A DNA stretch of 6,428 nt from NCBI GenBank assembly GCA_019745755.1, contig JAIESS010000087.1:1-6428 (forward strand), given 5' to 3'. Shown here piece by piece: positions 1 to 6,396 of the stretch (positions are counted from its first letter, which is position 1; every line of letters starts with the position of its first letter). The notes under the pieces are model-generated. The model was given only the letters and a program-made list of their open reading frames with translations, was not told the origin of the DNA and did no database searches. Source of the stretch: Alphaproteobacteria bacterium (lineage in GTDB: Bacteria; Pseudomonadota; Alphaproteobacteria; Paracaedibacterales; JAKBAR01). Made by a program: the position numbers and the translations under genes.

Positions 1-359
1 TTTGAGTAGGCAAACCCCCCTATGTGCGCAAAGGTATTGCCTACAATGCCAAACAAATTAGGGCCTGTTTTGTTGGCTTCACCGGATTTAAAGGTATGGC
101 ACTGGGAGCAGAGTTTATTTGCAAGTTTTTCTCCATTCTCAGCACTTGCTTTGGCAAGGAGAGGGGCTACAGGAGGAACTTTTTCTTCAGCAGGCTCACC
201 CTTGTCGCCTACAGGCTCTTCGACCACATCAATAACGAAGATATTTTTAGCGAGTTTGTGTGGATGTATAGCCCCTTCAGATACCAAATTAGCAATCATA
301 GCCACAAGGAGGGCTGCTAGAAGGGCTGCAAAAATTTTATTAAATTCAAAACTATCCAT
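1..359 (-). CDS. cycM: Membrane-anchored class I cytochrome c, CycM type (partial, C-terminus outside window)
   Basis: This is the N-terminal 119 residues of a c-type cytochrome; the gene continues past base 1. It begins MDSFEFNKIFAALLAALLVA, and residues 9-27 form one hydrophobic segment of the kind that acts as an uncleaved membrane anchor in alphaproteobacterial CycM (cytochrome c552) proteins. Residues 45-75 are an acidic, proline-containing linker. The heme attachment site CSQCH lies at residues 84-88, and TGPNLFGIVG at 98-107 matches the conserved segment after the heme site in class I cytochromes. The methionine ligand expected further on is not in view. Family role: electron transfer on the periplasmic face of the membrane, typically from the bc1 complex to a terminal oxidase. 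The start fits the family's conserved MDS-F-NK opening, although no clear Shine-Dalgarno is visible. It is transcribed away from gshA, with a promoter candidate about 33 bases upstream. The family is secure; the exact symbol is less so. Confidence 0.87.
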   Translation of the reverse strand, partial: MDSFEFNKIFAALLAALLVAMIANLVSEGAIHPHKLAKNIFVIDVVEEPVGDKGEPAEEKVPPVAPLLAKASAENGEKLANKLCSQCHTFKSGEANKTGPNLFGIVGNTFAHIGGFAYS

Positions 360-391
360 GGACGTCAATGGTGCAATATAACTTATCTAAA

Positions 392-419
392 ATTATATTT
401 ATTTTTTTCAACAAAACAA
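392..419 (-). promoter_or_regulatory. Candidate sigma70-type promoter for cycM
   Basis: Read on the minus strand there is a perfect TATAAT at 397-392, preceded after a 16-base spacer by TTGTTT at 419-414. Transcription would begin near base 385 and leave a leader of about 25 bases before the cycM start at 359. The -10 is convincing; the -35 matches consensus at only three positions. The surroundings are very AT-rich, so a chance match is possible. Confidence 0.4.
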
Positions 420-433
420 AGGAAAAGTTGAAA

Positions 434-556
434 ATGATGCATCTTTTAGGTGAGATAGCGAAAATAGATTTCTCTGATATCTCTAAAAAACGAAACACCC
501 TTGAAGCTGCTGACATTTTCTGTAAAAGTAAGTTAAATTTTCAAAAAACATTATGA
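434..556 (+). CDS. Possible short ORF upstream of gshA (40 codons), doubtful
   Basis: An ATG at 434 is preceded by GGAAAAG at 421-427, a reasonable ribosome binding site six bases away. The frame runs 40 codons to a TGA at 554-556, giving a mostly polar peptide with the segment GEIAKIDFSDISKKRNTLEA. Only one CAC codon separates that stop from the gshA ATG at 560, and both are in the same frame. An earlier ATG at 368 would give 62 codons. I do not recognise the peptide and see no signal peptide or known motif. It could be a translated leader that helps ribosomes reach gshA, which itself lacks a clear ribosome binding site, or it could be chance. It is not needed to complete GshA, whose N-terminus already has near the family's usual length. 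Confidence 0.25.
   Translation: MMHLLGEIAKIDFSDISKKRNTLEAADIFCKSKLNFQKTL
501..528 (+). promoter_or_regulatory. Weak promoter candidate for gshA
   Basis: TTGAAG at 501-506 and TAAAAG at 523-528 are separated by 16 bases, and each matches the sigma70 consensus at four of six positions. A transcript from here would begin near base 535, about 25 bases before the gshA ATG, and would exclude the short ORF at 434-556. Both hexamers are mediocre and AT-rich sequence gives such matches easily. Confidence 0.22.
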
Positions 557-559
557 CAC

Positions 560-1831
560 ATGACTTTGCACTATGCCGATATGCTGACATTTTTTAATGA
601 TGGTATTAAAGCACCAGAAAAACGTGGCATTGGTATTGAAAGTGAATGCTTTCTTTATGATAAAAAAACAGGGTATCGCCTTGACTATGATCATATTCGA
701 CTCGTTCTTGAAGCTTTTCTTGATCATGGATATACACCTGTTTTTGAAGGGGGCAATATTATTGGTGGTAAAAAAAATGGTTCTTCCCTCTCCCTGGAAC
801 CAGGAGGGCAATTTGAGCTCTCTGCCAAGGTGCATAAGGATCTTCATGCTGCCCATAATGAGATATCAGAGTTTAAGCATCAATTAGATGCGATTCTTTC
901 AATGTATGGATTTTTCAGGCGAGATATTGGTTTTGAACCTCTTTGGGCGCAACGTGATTTACCGTGGATGCCCAAAGGACGCTACGCTATTATGCGTGAC
1001 TATATGCTAAAAAAAGGTAACCATGGCCTTGACATGATGAGACGTACCTGTACGCTTCAGATCAATTTAGATTACATATCTGAAGCCAATATGGCGATGA
1101 TGATGTTTGTGTCGAATGCTCTTAATCCCATTACATCAGGCCTGTTTGCAGCGTCGCCCTTTTATGAAGGAGCACCTTCTGGCTATAAGAGCTTTCGTAA
1201 TTTTGTGTGGCAAGATACAGATCCTGATCGTTGTGGGTTGCTACCCTTTGCTTTCAAGACACACAATCTTTACCCTGCTATGACGTTCGATGATTATGTG
1301 GATTATCTTCTTCGTGTGCCTATGTATTTCATCTATCGTAATGGCTATATCAATGGGGCAGGGGAGTCATTTTTAGATTTCATGGAGGGTAAACTTGCAT
1401 CGTATCCAGGGCATTTTGCTACTACAGATGATTTTTATGATCAGATTACTGTTCCTTTTCCCGAAGTGCGCCTTAAACAATTTATTGAAATTCGCGGCAT
1501 TGATGCAAGCCCCAAGGCTTTTTCATCGGCTGCATTGTTTGTTGGGCTTTTCTATAGTGAGACGGCTCTTCAAAAAATATTCAACCATGTAAAGGATTGG
1601 ACCTTTGATACAGTCCAAGCGCAATATTTGCGTATCCCAAGGGATGGTTTATCAAAAGAGGAGTGGGGGGTTGCCGAAGAGCTTTATACTATTGCTCGTG
1701 AGGGCCTTTCTGATCGCGGTCTTGGTGAAGAGATTTATTTGACTGATCTAGAAGCAATTATTTTGGATCAAAAAACTCAAAGTGATGTCATGCTTGACGA
1801 TTCAAGCGGGTGTTTTATTGTCACCCCATGA
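560..1831 (+). CDS. gshA: Glutamate-cysteine ligase, plant/alphaproteobacterial type (GCS2 family)
   Basis: This enzyme joins L-glutamate and L-cysteine using ATP to form gamma-glutamylcysteine, the first and usually rate-limiting step of glutathione synthesis in the cytoplasm. The 423 residues span nearly the whole family length of about 450. Recognisable blocks in order are GIGIESECF (23-31, corresponding to the usual GTEHEKF, with Glu26 and Glu28 kept), LSLEPGGQFELS (77-88), MPKGRYAIM (137-145), RTCTLQINLDY (162-172), FVWQDTDPDRCG (215-226), DYVDYLLRVPMYFIYR (245-260) and FPEVRLKQFIEIRGID (300-315). After the last block relatives usually continue with a GP(W)-type sequence; here it reads ASPKAFSSA, a modest divergence. 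The frame is closed by TGA at 554, so 560 is the earliest possible start; Met8 at 581 is the alternative, and neither has a strong ribosome binding site. No gshB (glutathione synthetase) lies in the window. The next gene starts about 130 bases downstream. Confidence 0.93.
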   Translation: MTLHYADMLTFFNDGIKAPEKRGIGIESECFLYDKKTGYRLDYDHIRLVLEAFLDHGYTPVFEGGNIIGGKKNGSSLSLEPGGQFELSAKVHKDLHAAHNEISEFKHQLDAILSMYGFFRRDIGFEPLWAQRDLPWMPKGRYAIMRDYMLKKGNHGLDMMRRTCTLQINLDYISEANMAMMMFVSNALNPITSGLFAASPFYEGAPSGYKSFRNFVWQDTDPDRCGLLPFAFKTHNLYPAMTFDDYVDYLLRVPMYFIYRNGYINGAGESFLDFMEGKLASYPGHFATTDDFYDQITVPFPEVRLKQFIEIRGIDASPKAFSSAALFVGLFYSETALQKIFNHVKDWTFDTVQAQYLRIPRDGLSKEEWGVAEELYTIAREGLSDRGLGEEIYLTDLEAIILDQKTQSDVMLDDSSGCFIVTP

Positions 1832-1967
1832 AATTGACTTTTTTATTGCAGAATTAATTTGTATAGATTAAATGATAGAGTTGAGTAATTTTTTTATCAT
1901 CAGCTTATATATCAACTTAGACATCAACCCTATTGATTATTTTAATACATAAAAAATGAGAGAATAC

Positions 1968-4574
1968 ATGAGATTATCACGCTTTTTCACTGCAGGTCTT
2001 TTGATCCAGACCTTTTTGTGCCCTGTGTCCTACGCAGAGACGCCCATGGCCGTTGTGAGCGAAAACACACACACAATTGAAAAACTTCTGCACAGCTGGG
2101 GACGAAGTAAGAAAAGTATGGATCTCGATGCTACTGTTAGTCCAGTCCTTGAAAGCATGGAGATCTTGTCTGGGAAGAAAAAAGAATATGGTATTCGTAG
2201 TGATTCTCTCGATGTATTAAAAGAAAAATTTCCAACAAAAGAGTTGCTCGTTCCCGCTATGAAGGAACTTGGTTTCTCAGGGCTTTCAGATAGCAACGGC
2301 GTTCTTCAACCGCTTGAAGACTGCTCCATCGATGACTTGTACAATCACTACAATCGTCCATCACAAAGTGAATGGGATACAATAATTGGTTCTGTAACGC
2401 ATAATTTTTTTGCAGATTCTTTAAGTGGCTATAGAGCAGAAAAGCGAAACTTTTTAGAAGAGAATTTCAAACAAACACCAACGGCAACCTCTTCTGCCCC
2501 TAATAAACAGGTCATGGGAATGCAAGCTCTCCTTTTGGCTGTTGAGTATATCACCGTGCATAACACTAAAAATGATCTTGATGAGATGATTCGTTTTACA
2601 CAAGATCGGCTTAAAAATAGATATTCTCAAAGAGCTGATGAAACATATCTCAAATGGCTTTTGACTTATCATAATACAACGGACATCAGCCTTTTTACAC
2701 GCGTTCAAGCCTCTTTTCATCAAGACGAATGGACAAAATCATGGCGTGACCTTGTGGATCCAAGCAGCGCTGCTTACCGTGGCAGTTTTCTCTACAGAGG
2801 TACACCAAGAACATCTTTGAGTGAGTCTAATACTATTAGACTGGCGAGCTTTTTAGAAAAAACACTAAAAGAAACAAAAGTACAATCATTTGACGTGAAG
2901 GAGCTTAAAAACCTCTATCGTGCTCTTCGTTGTCAATGGGCAAAGAATACAAACACTCAGTTTAATACAAACGTTGTCACATTGCTCGCCATGATTGATG
3001 TCATAGAAAAAGCATACGGCAGTAAAAAAACAATTTGGGATACAGTTAAAGATACAATTGGAACTGTTGAGCATCAAGATGAAAAAGGGGTTCTATCCAC
3101 ATGGGTAAATTCTGTCTATGACCTTGCCACAGATACAGTAACTCCATCGAGTGTTTTAGACTCTTCTATTCACATGGATACTTTTATTTATGAAAAACTT
3201 TCACCCAAAAAGCTTTTTGGGGTGGAGAACAAACAAACATTACCTCCGCTTGAAGCGTATACGGCTGCCATAGAAAATCAGAACAAGCTTTACAACGACG
3301 ATCCTGTTTTCAGGTTCTGGTACAATGTTGGTTTTATTTCCCACCAACCAAAAGACTCCTACCATCGCGGCCTTTTTCATACACCACAATCTTTTATGGA
3401 ATGGACAAAGCGTTTAGGAGAAGAATTAATCAATAAAAAAGCATCAACCTATGACATGCTCAAGCAAAAACTTAAAACTATCACGTTGAGTGATGTTCCT
3501 AGCCCGAATGTATTAAAAAAACTGGCATATCATATTAAAGCTCTTGATGATAAACGTGAAAATTACAGGGGATCTTGGGATAATACATTTGCACACTGGT
3601 TAAAGGATATGTTAAAGGCTCTTGATACAGATCAGTTCGAAATATTAATGGATGCGCTGATTAGGAAAGATCCGGGCTTTTTCAGATGGCACTGGAAAGG
3701 TGAAGAAGCCTATGAAGCCTTTAAAAAAAGCTCAGATATAAATGATAAGAAACAACGTCAACATGATTTCGCAAAGGAGACAGCCTCATCATATAGAGCG
3801 CGAGGCTATGAAAAACTTTTTGGGATTTCAGAGATAAGCGAAATTCGAGAGCTCTTTAACGACAGCTTCAGGAAGGCCTTTGAATATAAACGAAAGAAAG
3901 CTATCTCTCTTTTCGATAATGGTATTTATGCAGGCTCAGAAATTCCAAAGATTTTTAAATTTATGAGTATTGATCCACATTTCAAAGACGTTTTTAATTT
4001 TGAGAAAACAAACAGTTTAAAAGAAGGCATGGAAAATCTTGAGCGTGACGTGACCTTAGATGTCAATAAGACATTAAAAAACAATGTTAAAGAAATGGTT
4101 GCCTCTATCCCCTTTAAAGGGGATCTCACAGAAACTGAGCAGGAGGAGATCCTGGTTACCCTTAATCTTCATCGATGGGGAGACACGCAATTACTTCCTG
4201 CAAGGTACAAAATGTTCTCCATACTCCAAGAACATTTCAAAGAAACATGGAGAGATATGGACAAAGAGAAAAAAGAGAGTATAGCTGAATTTTTAGATTA
4301 CCTTAACGACCAAGATACCTTTCGATGGAGTATTCAACGCGATGCATCCTGGTGGTTTTTAAGCACATGGACACAACCGTGGGAGCAAATTCTTTTGGAT
4401 GAAAAGCGGTTCAGCGACCTTTCTCTTATGGAACGTTACCGTCATGAGGTCTACTTAAAATTACTTAGCGAGAGGCATTCCCTTGCCATCGAATGGTCAA
4501 ATCGTCTAATCTTTACGAAGAGTATCTCTCCCATTAGCAGCGCAGTAACAGCGTTTAATGAAGGGAAAAAATAA
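1968..4574 (+). CDS. Large exported protein of unknown function, Trp-rich and probably helical
   Basis: I do not recognise this protein. An ATG at 1956 would give 872 residues. I prefer 1968 (868 residues) because GAGAGA at 1958-1963 can serve as its ribosome binding site and because the product then begins directly with a standard Sec signal: MRLSRFF, a hydrophobic core FTAGLLIQTFLCPV, and cleavage likely after SYA before ETP. The mature part has no further membrane segment, so it should be periplasmic or secreted. It is rich in charged residues and in tryptophan, about 22 in all, many in short W-containing helical-looking stretches such as DEWTKSWRD, RFWYNVGF, FFRWHWKG and, near the end, ASWWFLSTWTQPWEQ. 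It has only two cysteines after the signal peptide, at residues 123 and 326 counted from 1956. No catalytic signature, tandem repeat, beta-barrel C-terminus or cell-wall-binding motif is apparent. Base composition resembles its neighbours, giving no sign of recent transfer. An envelope, scaffold or host-interaction role is possible but unproven. Confidence 0.88.
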   Translation: MRLSRFFTAGLLIQTFLCPVSYAETPMAVVSENTHTIEKLLHSWGRSKKSMDLDATVSPVLESMEILSGKKKEYGIRSDSLDVLKEKFPTKELLVPAMKELGFSGLSDSNGVLQPLEDCSIDDLYNHYNRPSQSEWDTIIGSVTHNFFADSLSGYRAEKRNFLEENFKQTPTATSSAPNKQVMGMQALLLAVEYITVHNTKNDLDEMIRFTQDRLKNRYSQRADETYLKWLLTYHNTTDISLFTRVQASFHQDEWTKSWRDLVDPSSAAYRGSFLYRGTPRTSLSESNTIRLASFLEKTLKETKVQSFDVKELKNLYRALRCQWAKNTNTQFNTNVVTLLAMIDVIEKAYGSKKTIWDTVKDTIGTVEHQDEKGVLSTWVNSVYDLATDTVTPSSVLDSSIHMDTFIYEKLSPKKLFGVENKQTLPPLEAYTAAIENQNKLYNDDPVFRFWYNVGFISHQPKDSYHRGLFHTPQSFMEWTKRLGEELINKKASTYDMLKQKLKTITLSDVPSPNVLKKLAYHIKALDDKRENYRGSWDNTFAHWLKDMLKALDTDQFEILMDALIRKDPGFFRWHWKGEEAYEAFKKSSDINDKKQRQHDFAKETASSYRARGYEKLFGISEISEIRELFNDSFRKAFEYKRKKAISLFDNGIYAGSEIPKIFKFMSIDPHFKDVFNFEKTNSLKEGMENLERDVTLDVNKTLKNNVKEMVASIPFKGDLTETEQEEILVTLNLHRWGDTQLLPARYKMFSILQEHFKETWRDMDKEKKESIAEFLDYLNDQDTFRWSIQRDASWWFLSTWTQPWEQILLDEKRFSDLSLMERYRHEVYLKLLSERHSLAIEWSNRLIFTKSISPISSAVTAFNEGKK

Positions 4575-4584
4575 TATATTTGGG

Positions 4585-4617
4585 AGTGGAAGGGGCTTAA
4601 AAAAGGCCTTTTCCACT
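4585..4617 (+). terminator. Stem-loop after the large exported-protein gene, probable terminator
   Basis: Eleven bases after the stop codon, bases 4585-4596 pair with 4606-4617 to form a 12-bp stem that includes two G-U pairs, closed by the nine-base loop TTAAAAAAG. Position and shape fit a transcription terminator separating this gene from erpA. The run of T after the stem is only two bases long, although the 3' arm itself contains TTTT, so termination may be partial and some read-through into erpA is possible. Confidence 0.55.
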
Positions 4618-4645
4618 TAAAACGATAATATACATAATAGAAATC

Positions 4646-4972
4646 ATGATGACACTGACACTGACGGAAGCTGCTGCGGCACGCATAAAGGTTATTAATG
4701 ATGAGAACAATAAAAAAGAGCGCCTGCGTATTGCAGTCCAGGGCGGTGGTTGTTCCGGTTTTCAATATACCTTTTTAATGGATGATCACGTTCTATCAGA
4801 CGACCTTGTTTTTGAAAACAATGGCGCTGAAATCGTTATTGACGAGGTATCCCTTGCCCTCCTGGATGGGAGCGTTTTAGATTATCAAGACGATCTCACA
4901 GCATCGATGTTTGTAATTACAAATCCTAATGCAAAGACCGGATGCGGTTGTGGTAATTCTTTCTCAATTTAG
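4646..4972 (+). CDS. erpA: Iron-sulfur cluster insertion protein, A-type carrier (HesB/IscA family)
   Basis: A 108-residue A-type carrier that receives Fe-S clusters and passes them to target apoproteins in the cytoplasm. The three conserved cluster-binding cysteines are present: one in GGGCSGFQYTF (residues 33-43) and two in the C-terminal GCGCGNSFSI (99-108). LRIAVQGGGCSGFQY, SDDLVFENNGAEIVID and the SFSI ending are typical of ErpA proteins of alphaproteobacteria, so I favour ErpA over IscA or SufA; the subfamily call is from memory of motifs. Two adjacent ATGs, 4646 and 4649, could serve as start, and neither has a clear ribosome binding site. Just upstream, after the preceding stem-loop, the AT-rich segment 4624-4638 holds -10-like hexamers (GATAAT, CATAAT), so erpA may have its own promoter with a very short leader. 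It stands alone, without isc or suf genes nearby, as is usual for erpA, and converges with dapB. Confidence 0.88.
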   Translation: MMTLTLTEAAAARIKVINDENNKKERLRIAVQGGGCSGFQYTFLMDDHVLSDDLVFENNGAEIVIDEVSLALLDGSVLDYQDDLTASMFVITNPNAKTGCGCGNSFSI

Positions 4973-5007
4973 TTGTATTCTTAAAATCATTCTTCTGTTA
5001 TTTTGTA

Positions 5008-5025
5008 CCACCATAGATTTGGTGG
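5008..5025. repeat. Short perfect inverted repeat downstream of erpA
   Basis: CCACCA at 5008-5013 is the exact complement of TGGTGG at 5020-5025, with the six-base spacer TAGATT. It lies 36 bases after the erpA stop and 11 bases before the larger GC-rich hairpin. No T-run follows on either strand, so it is not a classic terminator alone. It may add to 3'-end protection of the erpA transcript or be chance. Confidence 0.4.
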
Positions 5026-5036
5026 CAATCTTCCGT

Positions 5037-5066
5037 CATAGGCCCCCCCGCCGGGGAGGGCCTATG
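5037..5066. terminator. Strong GC-rich hairpin between convergent erpA and dapB
   Basis: CATAGGCCC at 5037-5045 pairs perfectly with GGGCCTATG at 5058-5066. After one C-A mismatch, three more C-G pairs (5047-5049 with 5054-5056) lead to the four-base loop GCCG. The structure is nearly symmetrical, so it would fold in RNA from either strand, as expected of a shared terminator for two converging genes. Neither side is followed by a T-run, so a Rho-independent mechanism is uncertain. It could instead be a 3'-end stabiliser or a dispersed palindromic element. It stands out as much more GC-rich than its surroundings. Confidence 0.55.
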
Positions 5067-5109
5067 TCTGTGAAGAAGGGGGGCTCCACTCCCTTTCAAA
5101 CCGAGGGCA

Positions 5110-5931
5110 TTAATCAGTAAATAAATCGTGAGGATGATAAAGGCCAGGTGTTTTTTGATGCACGAGCCTTGCAAGTTTTATAGCGCCTTTTGCAAAAAGA
5201 GTGCGGTTTAAACTCCTATGGGTAAAGCTCAGCACATCATCATCACCATAAAGATATACCGTGTGCTCTCCTGTTATGGCACCGCCACGGGCCACCGAAA
5301 AACCAATGGATCCTTTTTTACGCTTGCCTTCATGGGGATAGAGTTTAGCCTCATTGAGCGGCACGCCACAACCTCGCGCGGCGGCTTCCCCCAACATCAG
5401 TGCTGTGCCCGACGGTGCATCAGCCTTATCGCGGTGATGAGCCTCAAAAATTTCAATATCATAGATATCATCCAGGAGACCTACGGCGCGTTCTACAAGA
5501 GATGCAAGAATAGTCATGGCAGGGCTTGTATTGGGGGCGAGGCAAAGGGGGATGTAGACAGCGGCTTTTTCAATGGCGGCTTTATGTGTATCATCTATTC
5601 CTGTCACGCAAATGAGCAAAGGTTTTTGAAAACGCACAGCTGCATCAATATGGTAAGTCACAGCATCCGCCGTTGTCACATCAATAAGAATATCGGAGGC
5701 AACTACGACTTTATCGATGTCCGTGTGTATCAAATGGCTCGCAGGGTGATCCTGATAACGTTCAACGGATCTTGTAAAAATGCCCGCGCAACAAAACGTA
5801 GGGGAGGGGTCCGCAAGAATGTCATAAATGCTTTGTCCCATACGACCGAAACCAAGGATGCCCACACGAAGAGGGGATGATATTTGGTGTTCGGGCATGA
5901 GGCACTTCGGATCTGTTTTTACTGTTCTCAT
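5110..5931 (-). CDS. dapB: 4-hydroxy-tetrahydrodipicolinate reductase
   Basis: DapB reduces 4-hydroxy-tetrahydrodipicolinate with NAD(P)H to tetrahydrodipicolinate, a cytoplasmic step towards meso-diaminopimelate (peptidoglycan) and lysine. The 273 residues match the usual size of about 240-275. An N-terminal Rossmann fold carries VGILGFGRMGQ (23-33). IDVTTADAV (83-91) corresponds to the family's DFT segment and CVTGID (108-113) to the GTTG loop. APNTS (132-136) precedes the catalytic signature EAHHRDKADAPSGTA (163-177), in which His165, His166 and Lys169 are the expected active-site residues. The C-terminal IGFSVARGGAITGEHTVYLYG (209-229) and LARLV are typical. The start is open: Met1 at 5931 adds a 20-residue polar lead before the Rossmann fold, whereas Met12 at 5898 gives a more usual N-terminus. 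A TATAAG hexamer abutting codon 1 favours 5898. No other lysine-pathway gene is in the window. Confidence 0.95.
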   Translation of the reverse strand: MRTVKTDPKCLMPEHQISSPLRVGILGFGRMGQSIYDILADPSPTFCCAGIFTRSVERYQDHPASHLIHTDIDKVVVASDILIDVTTADAVTYHIDAAVRFQKPLLICVTGIDDTHKAAIEKAAVYIPLCLAPNTSPAMTILASLVERAVGLLDDIYDIEIFEAHHRDKADAPSGTALMLGEAAARGCGVPLNEAKLYPHEGKRKKGSIGFSVARGGAITGEHTVYLYGDDDVLSFTHRSLNRTLFAKGAIKLARLVHQKTPGLYHPHDLFTD

Positions 5932-5958
5932 CTTATAAGAATGATGGGTTCTCTACAA
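5932..5958 (-). promoter_or_regulatory. Candidate dapB promoter
   Basis: On the minus strand TATAAG (5937-5932) resembles a -10 box at five of six positions. TTGTAG (5958-5953) is a weak -35 with a short 15-base spacer. The -10 lies inside TCTTATAAGA (5931-5940), a perfect ten-base palindrome. If used, transcription would start around 5925, inside the first codons of the longest reading of dapB, which would make the internal ATG at 5898 the real start. Confidence 0.35.
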
Positions 5959-5973
5959 CAGAAGAGGCTTACC

Positions 5974-5990
5974 GTTAAGGCTATCTTAAC
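5974..5990. promoter_or_regulatory. Inverted repeat in the dapB divergent region, possible operator
   Basis: GTTAAG at 5974-5979 and CTTAAC at 5985-5990 form a perfect six-base inverted repeat around the five-base spacer GCTAT. It sits midway between the divergent dapB and the small exported-protein gene, about 45 bases from each start. A 6-5-6 dyad fits binding by a dimeric regulator, but one copy with no known regulator match is thin evidence. Confidence 0.28.
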
Positions 5991-6038
5991 ATTTGGGCGG
6001 CAGACTAGGCATAGGAATTTTATAGAACAGGTGCGTAC

Positions 6039-6395
6039 ATGGGCTTTTTAATGATGTTTTTGATAATGTCCAGCCTTTCATGCGTCAGCATGGCGGGGGA
6101 GGGGGCGGAGACTGATGTTGTTAGTCAGGAGGGTAAGGCGGAGGAAAGTGGCGATATTAGAGATGAGCTGAGTGAACTTGCCACTGCGGCGAAGAAGAAA
6201 ATAGAAGAGGAGAAAGAAGGGGCAAAAAAGAGGGCAGATGAAGCGGGAAAGATAAACAATCCATCAATCATGAGAGCACCTGGTCTTCCTGGAAGAAAGC
6301 CAAAAGTATTGTTAGGAGGAGATAAATATTCTGCGGATAGAGGTCCTCCACCTCCAGGAAAAAAAGAAGAGAAGAATAAGAAAGAAAAGGATTAA
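6039..6395 (+). CDS. Small exported Lys/Glu-rich protein of unknown function
   Basis: I do not recognise this 118-residue protein. It starts with a hydrophobic segment, GFLMMFLIMSSLSCVSMA, that reads as a Sec signal with cleavage likely after SMA (residue 19). Cys15 sits in SLSC, which lacks the Leu at -3 usual for a lipobox, so a lipoprotein is less likely. Residues 35-70 are a highly charged run (EESGDIRDELSELATAAKKK and onward) expected to be a continuous helix or coiled coil. Residues 72-107 are Gly/Pro-rich with GPPPPG at 102-107, and the tail is almost all Lys and Glu. The N-terminus has no basic residue before the hydrophobic core, which is unusual for a Sec signal. ACAGG at 6026-6030 could be the ribosome binding site, and TATAGA at 6021-6026 a weak -10 if the true start lies a little further in. 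Composition is low-complexity, so homology would be hard to judge. Confidence 0.65.
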   Translation: MGFLMMFLIMSSLSCVSMAGEGAETDVVSQEGKAEESGDIRDELSELATAAKKKIEEEKEGAKKRADEAGKINNPSIMRAPGLPGRKPKVLLGGDKYSADRGPPPPGKKEEKNKKEKD

Positions 6396-6396
6396 A

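Noticed and set aside
22..381. Two overlapping plus-strand frames at the left end
   Set aside because: They are antisense to the cycM coding sequence, which carries a CSQCH heme site and a family-typical N-terminus.
1872..1900. Inverted repeat ATGATA / TATCAT after gshA as a terminator
   Set aside because: The arms are six bases and A/T-rich, and the T-run lies inside the loop and 3' arm rather than after the stem, so it does not look like an intrinsic terminator.
1881..1911. Promoter for the large exported-protein gene (TTGAGT with TATATA)
   Set aside because: The spacer is 19 bases and both boxes match consensus at only four positions in a very AT-rich stretch, so I cannot separate it from chance.
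4451..4765. Minus-strand frame of 104 codons spanning the end of the large gene and the start of erpA
   Set aside because: It overlaps two better-supported plus-strand genes and crosses the stem-loop between them; there is no recognisable motif.
5076..5098. G-run and C-run pair (GGGGGG and CCCTTT) as an extra dapB terminator stem
   Set aside because: Only about five base pairs form, around a ten-base loop, with no T-run after it on the minus strand.
5218..5880. Open frame of 220 codons on the plus strand
   Set aside because: It lies entirely antisense within dapB, whose product has clear family motifs; the antisense translation shows no recognisable domain.
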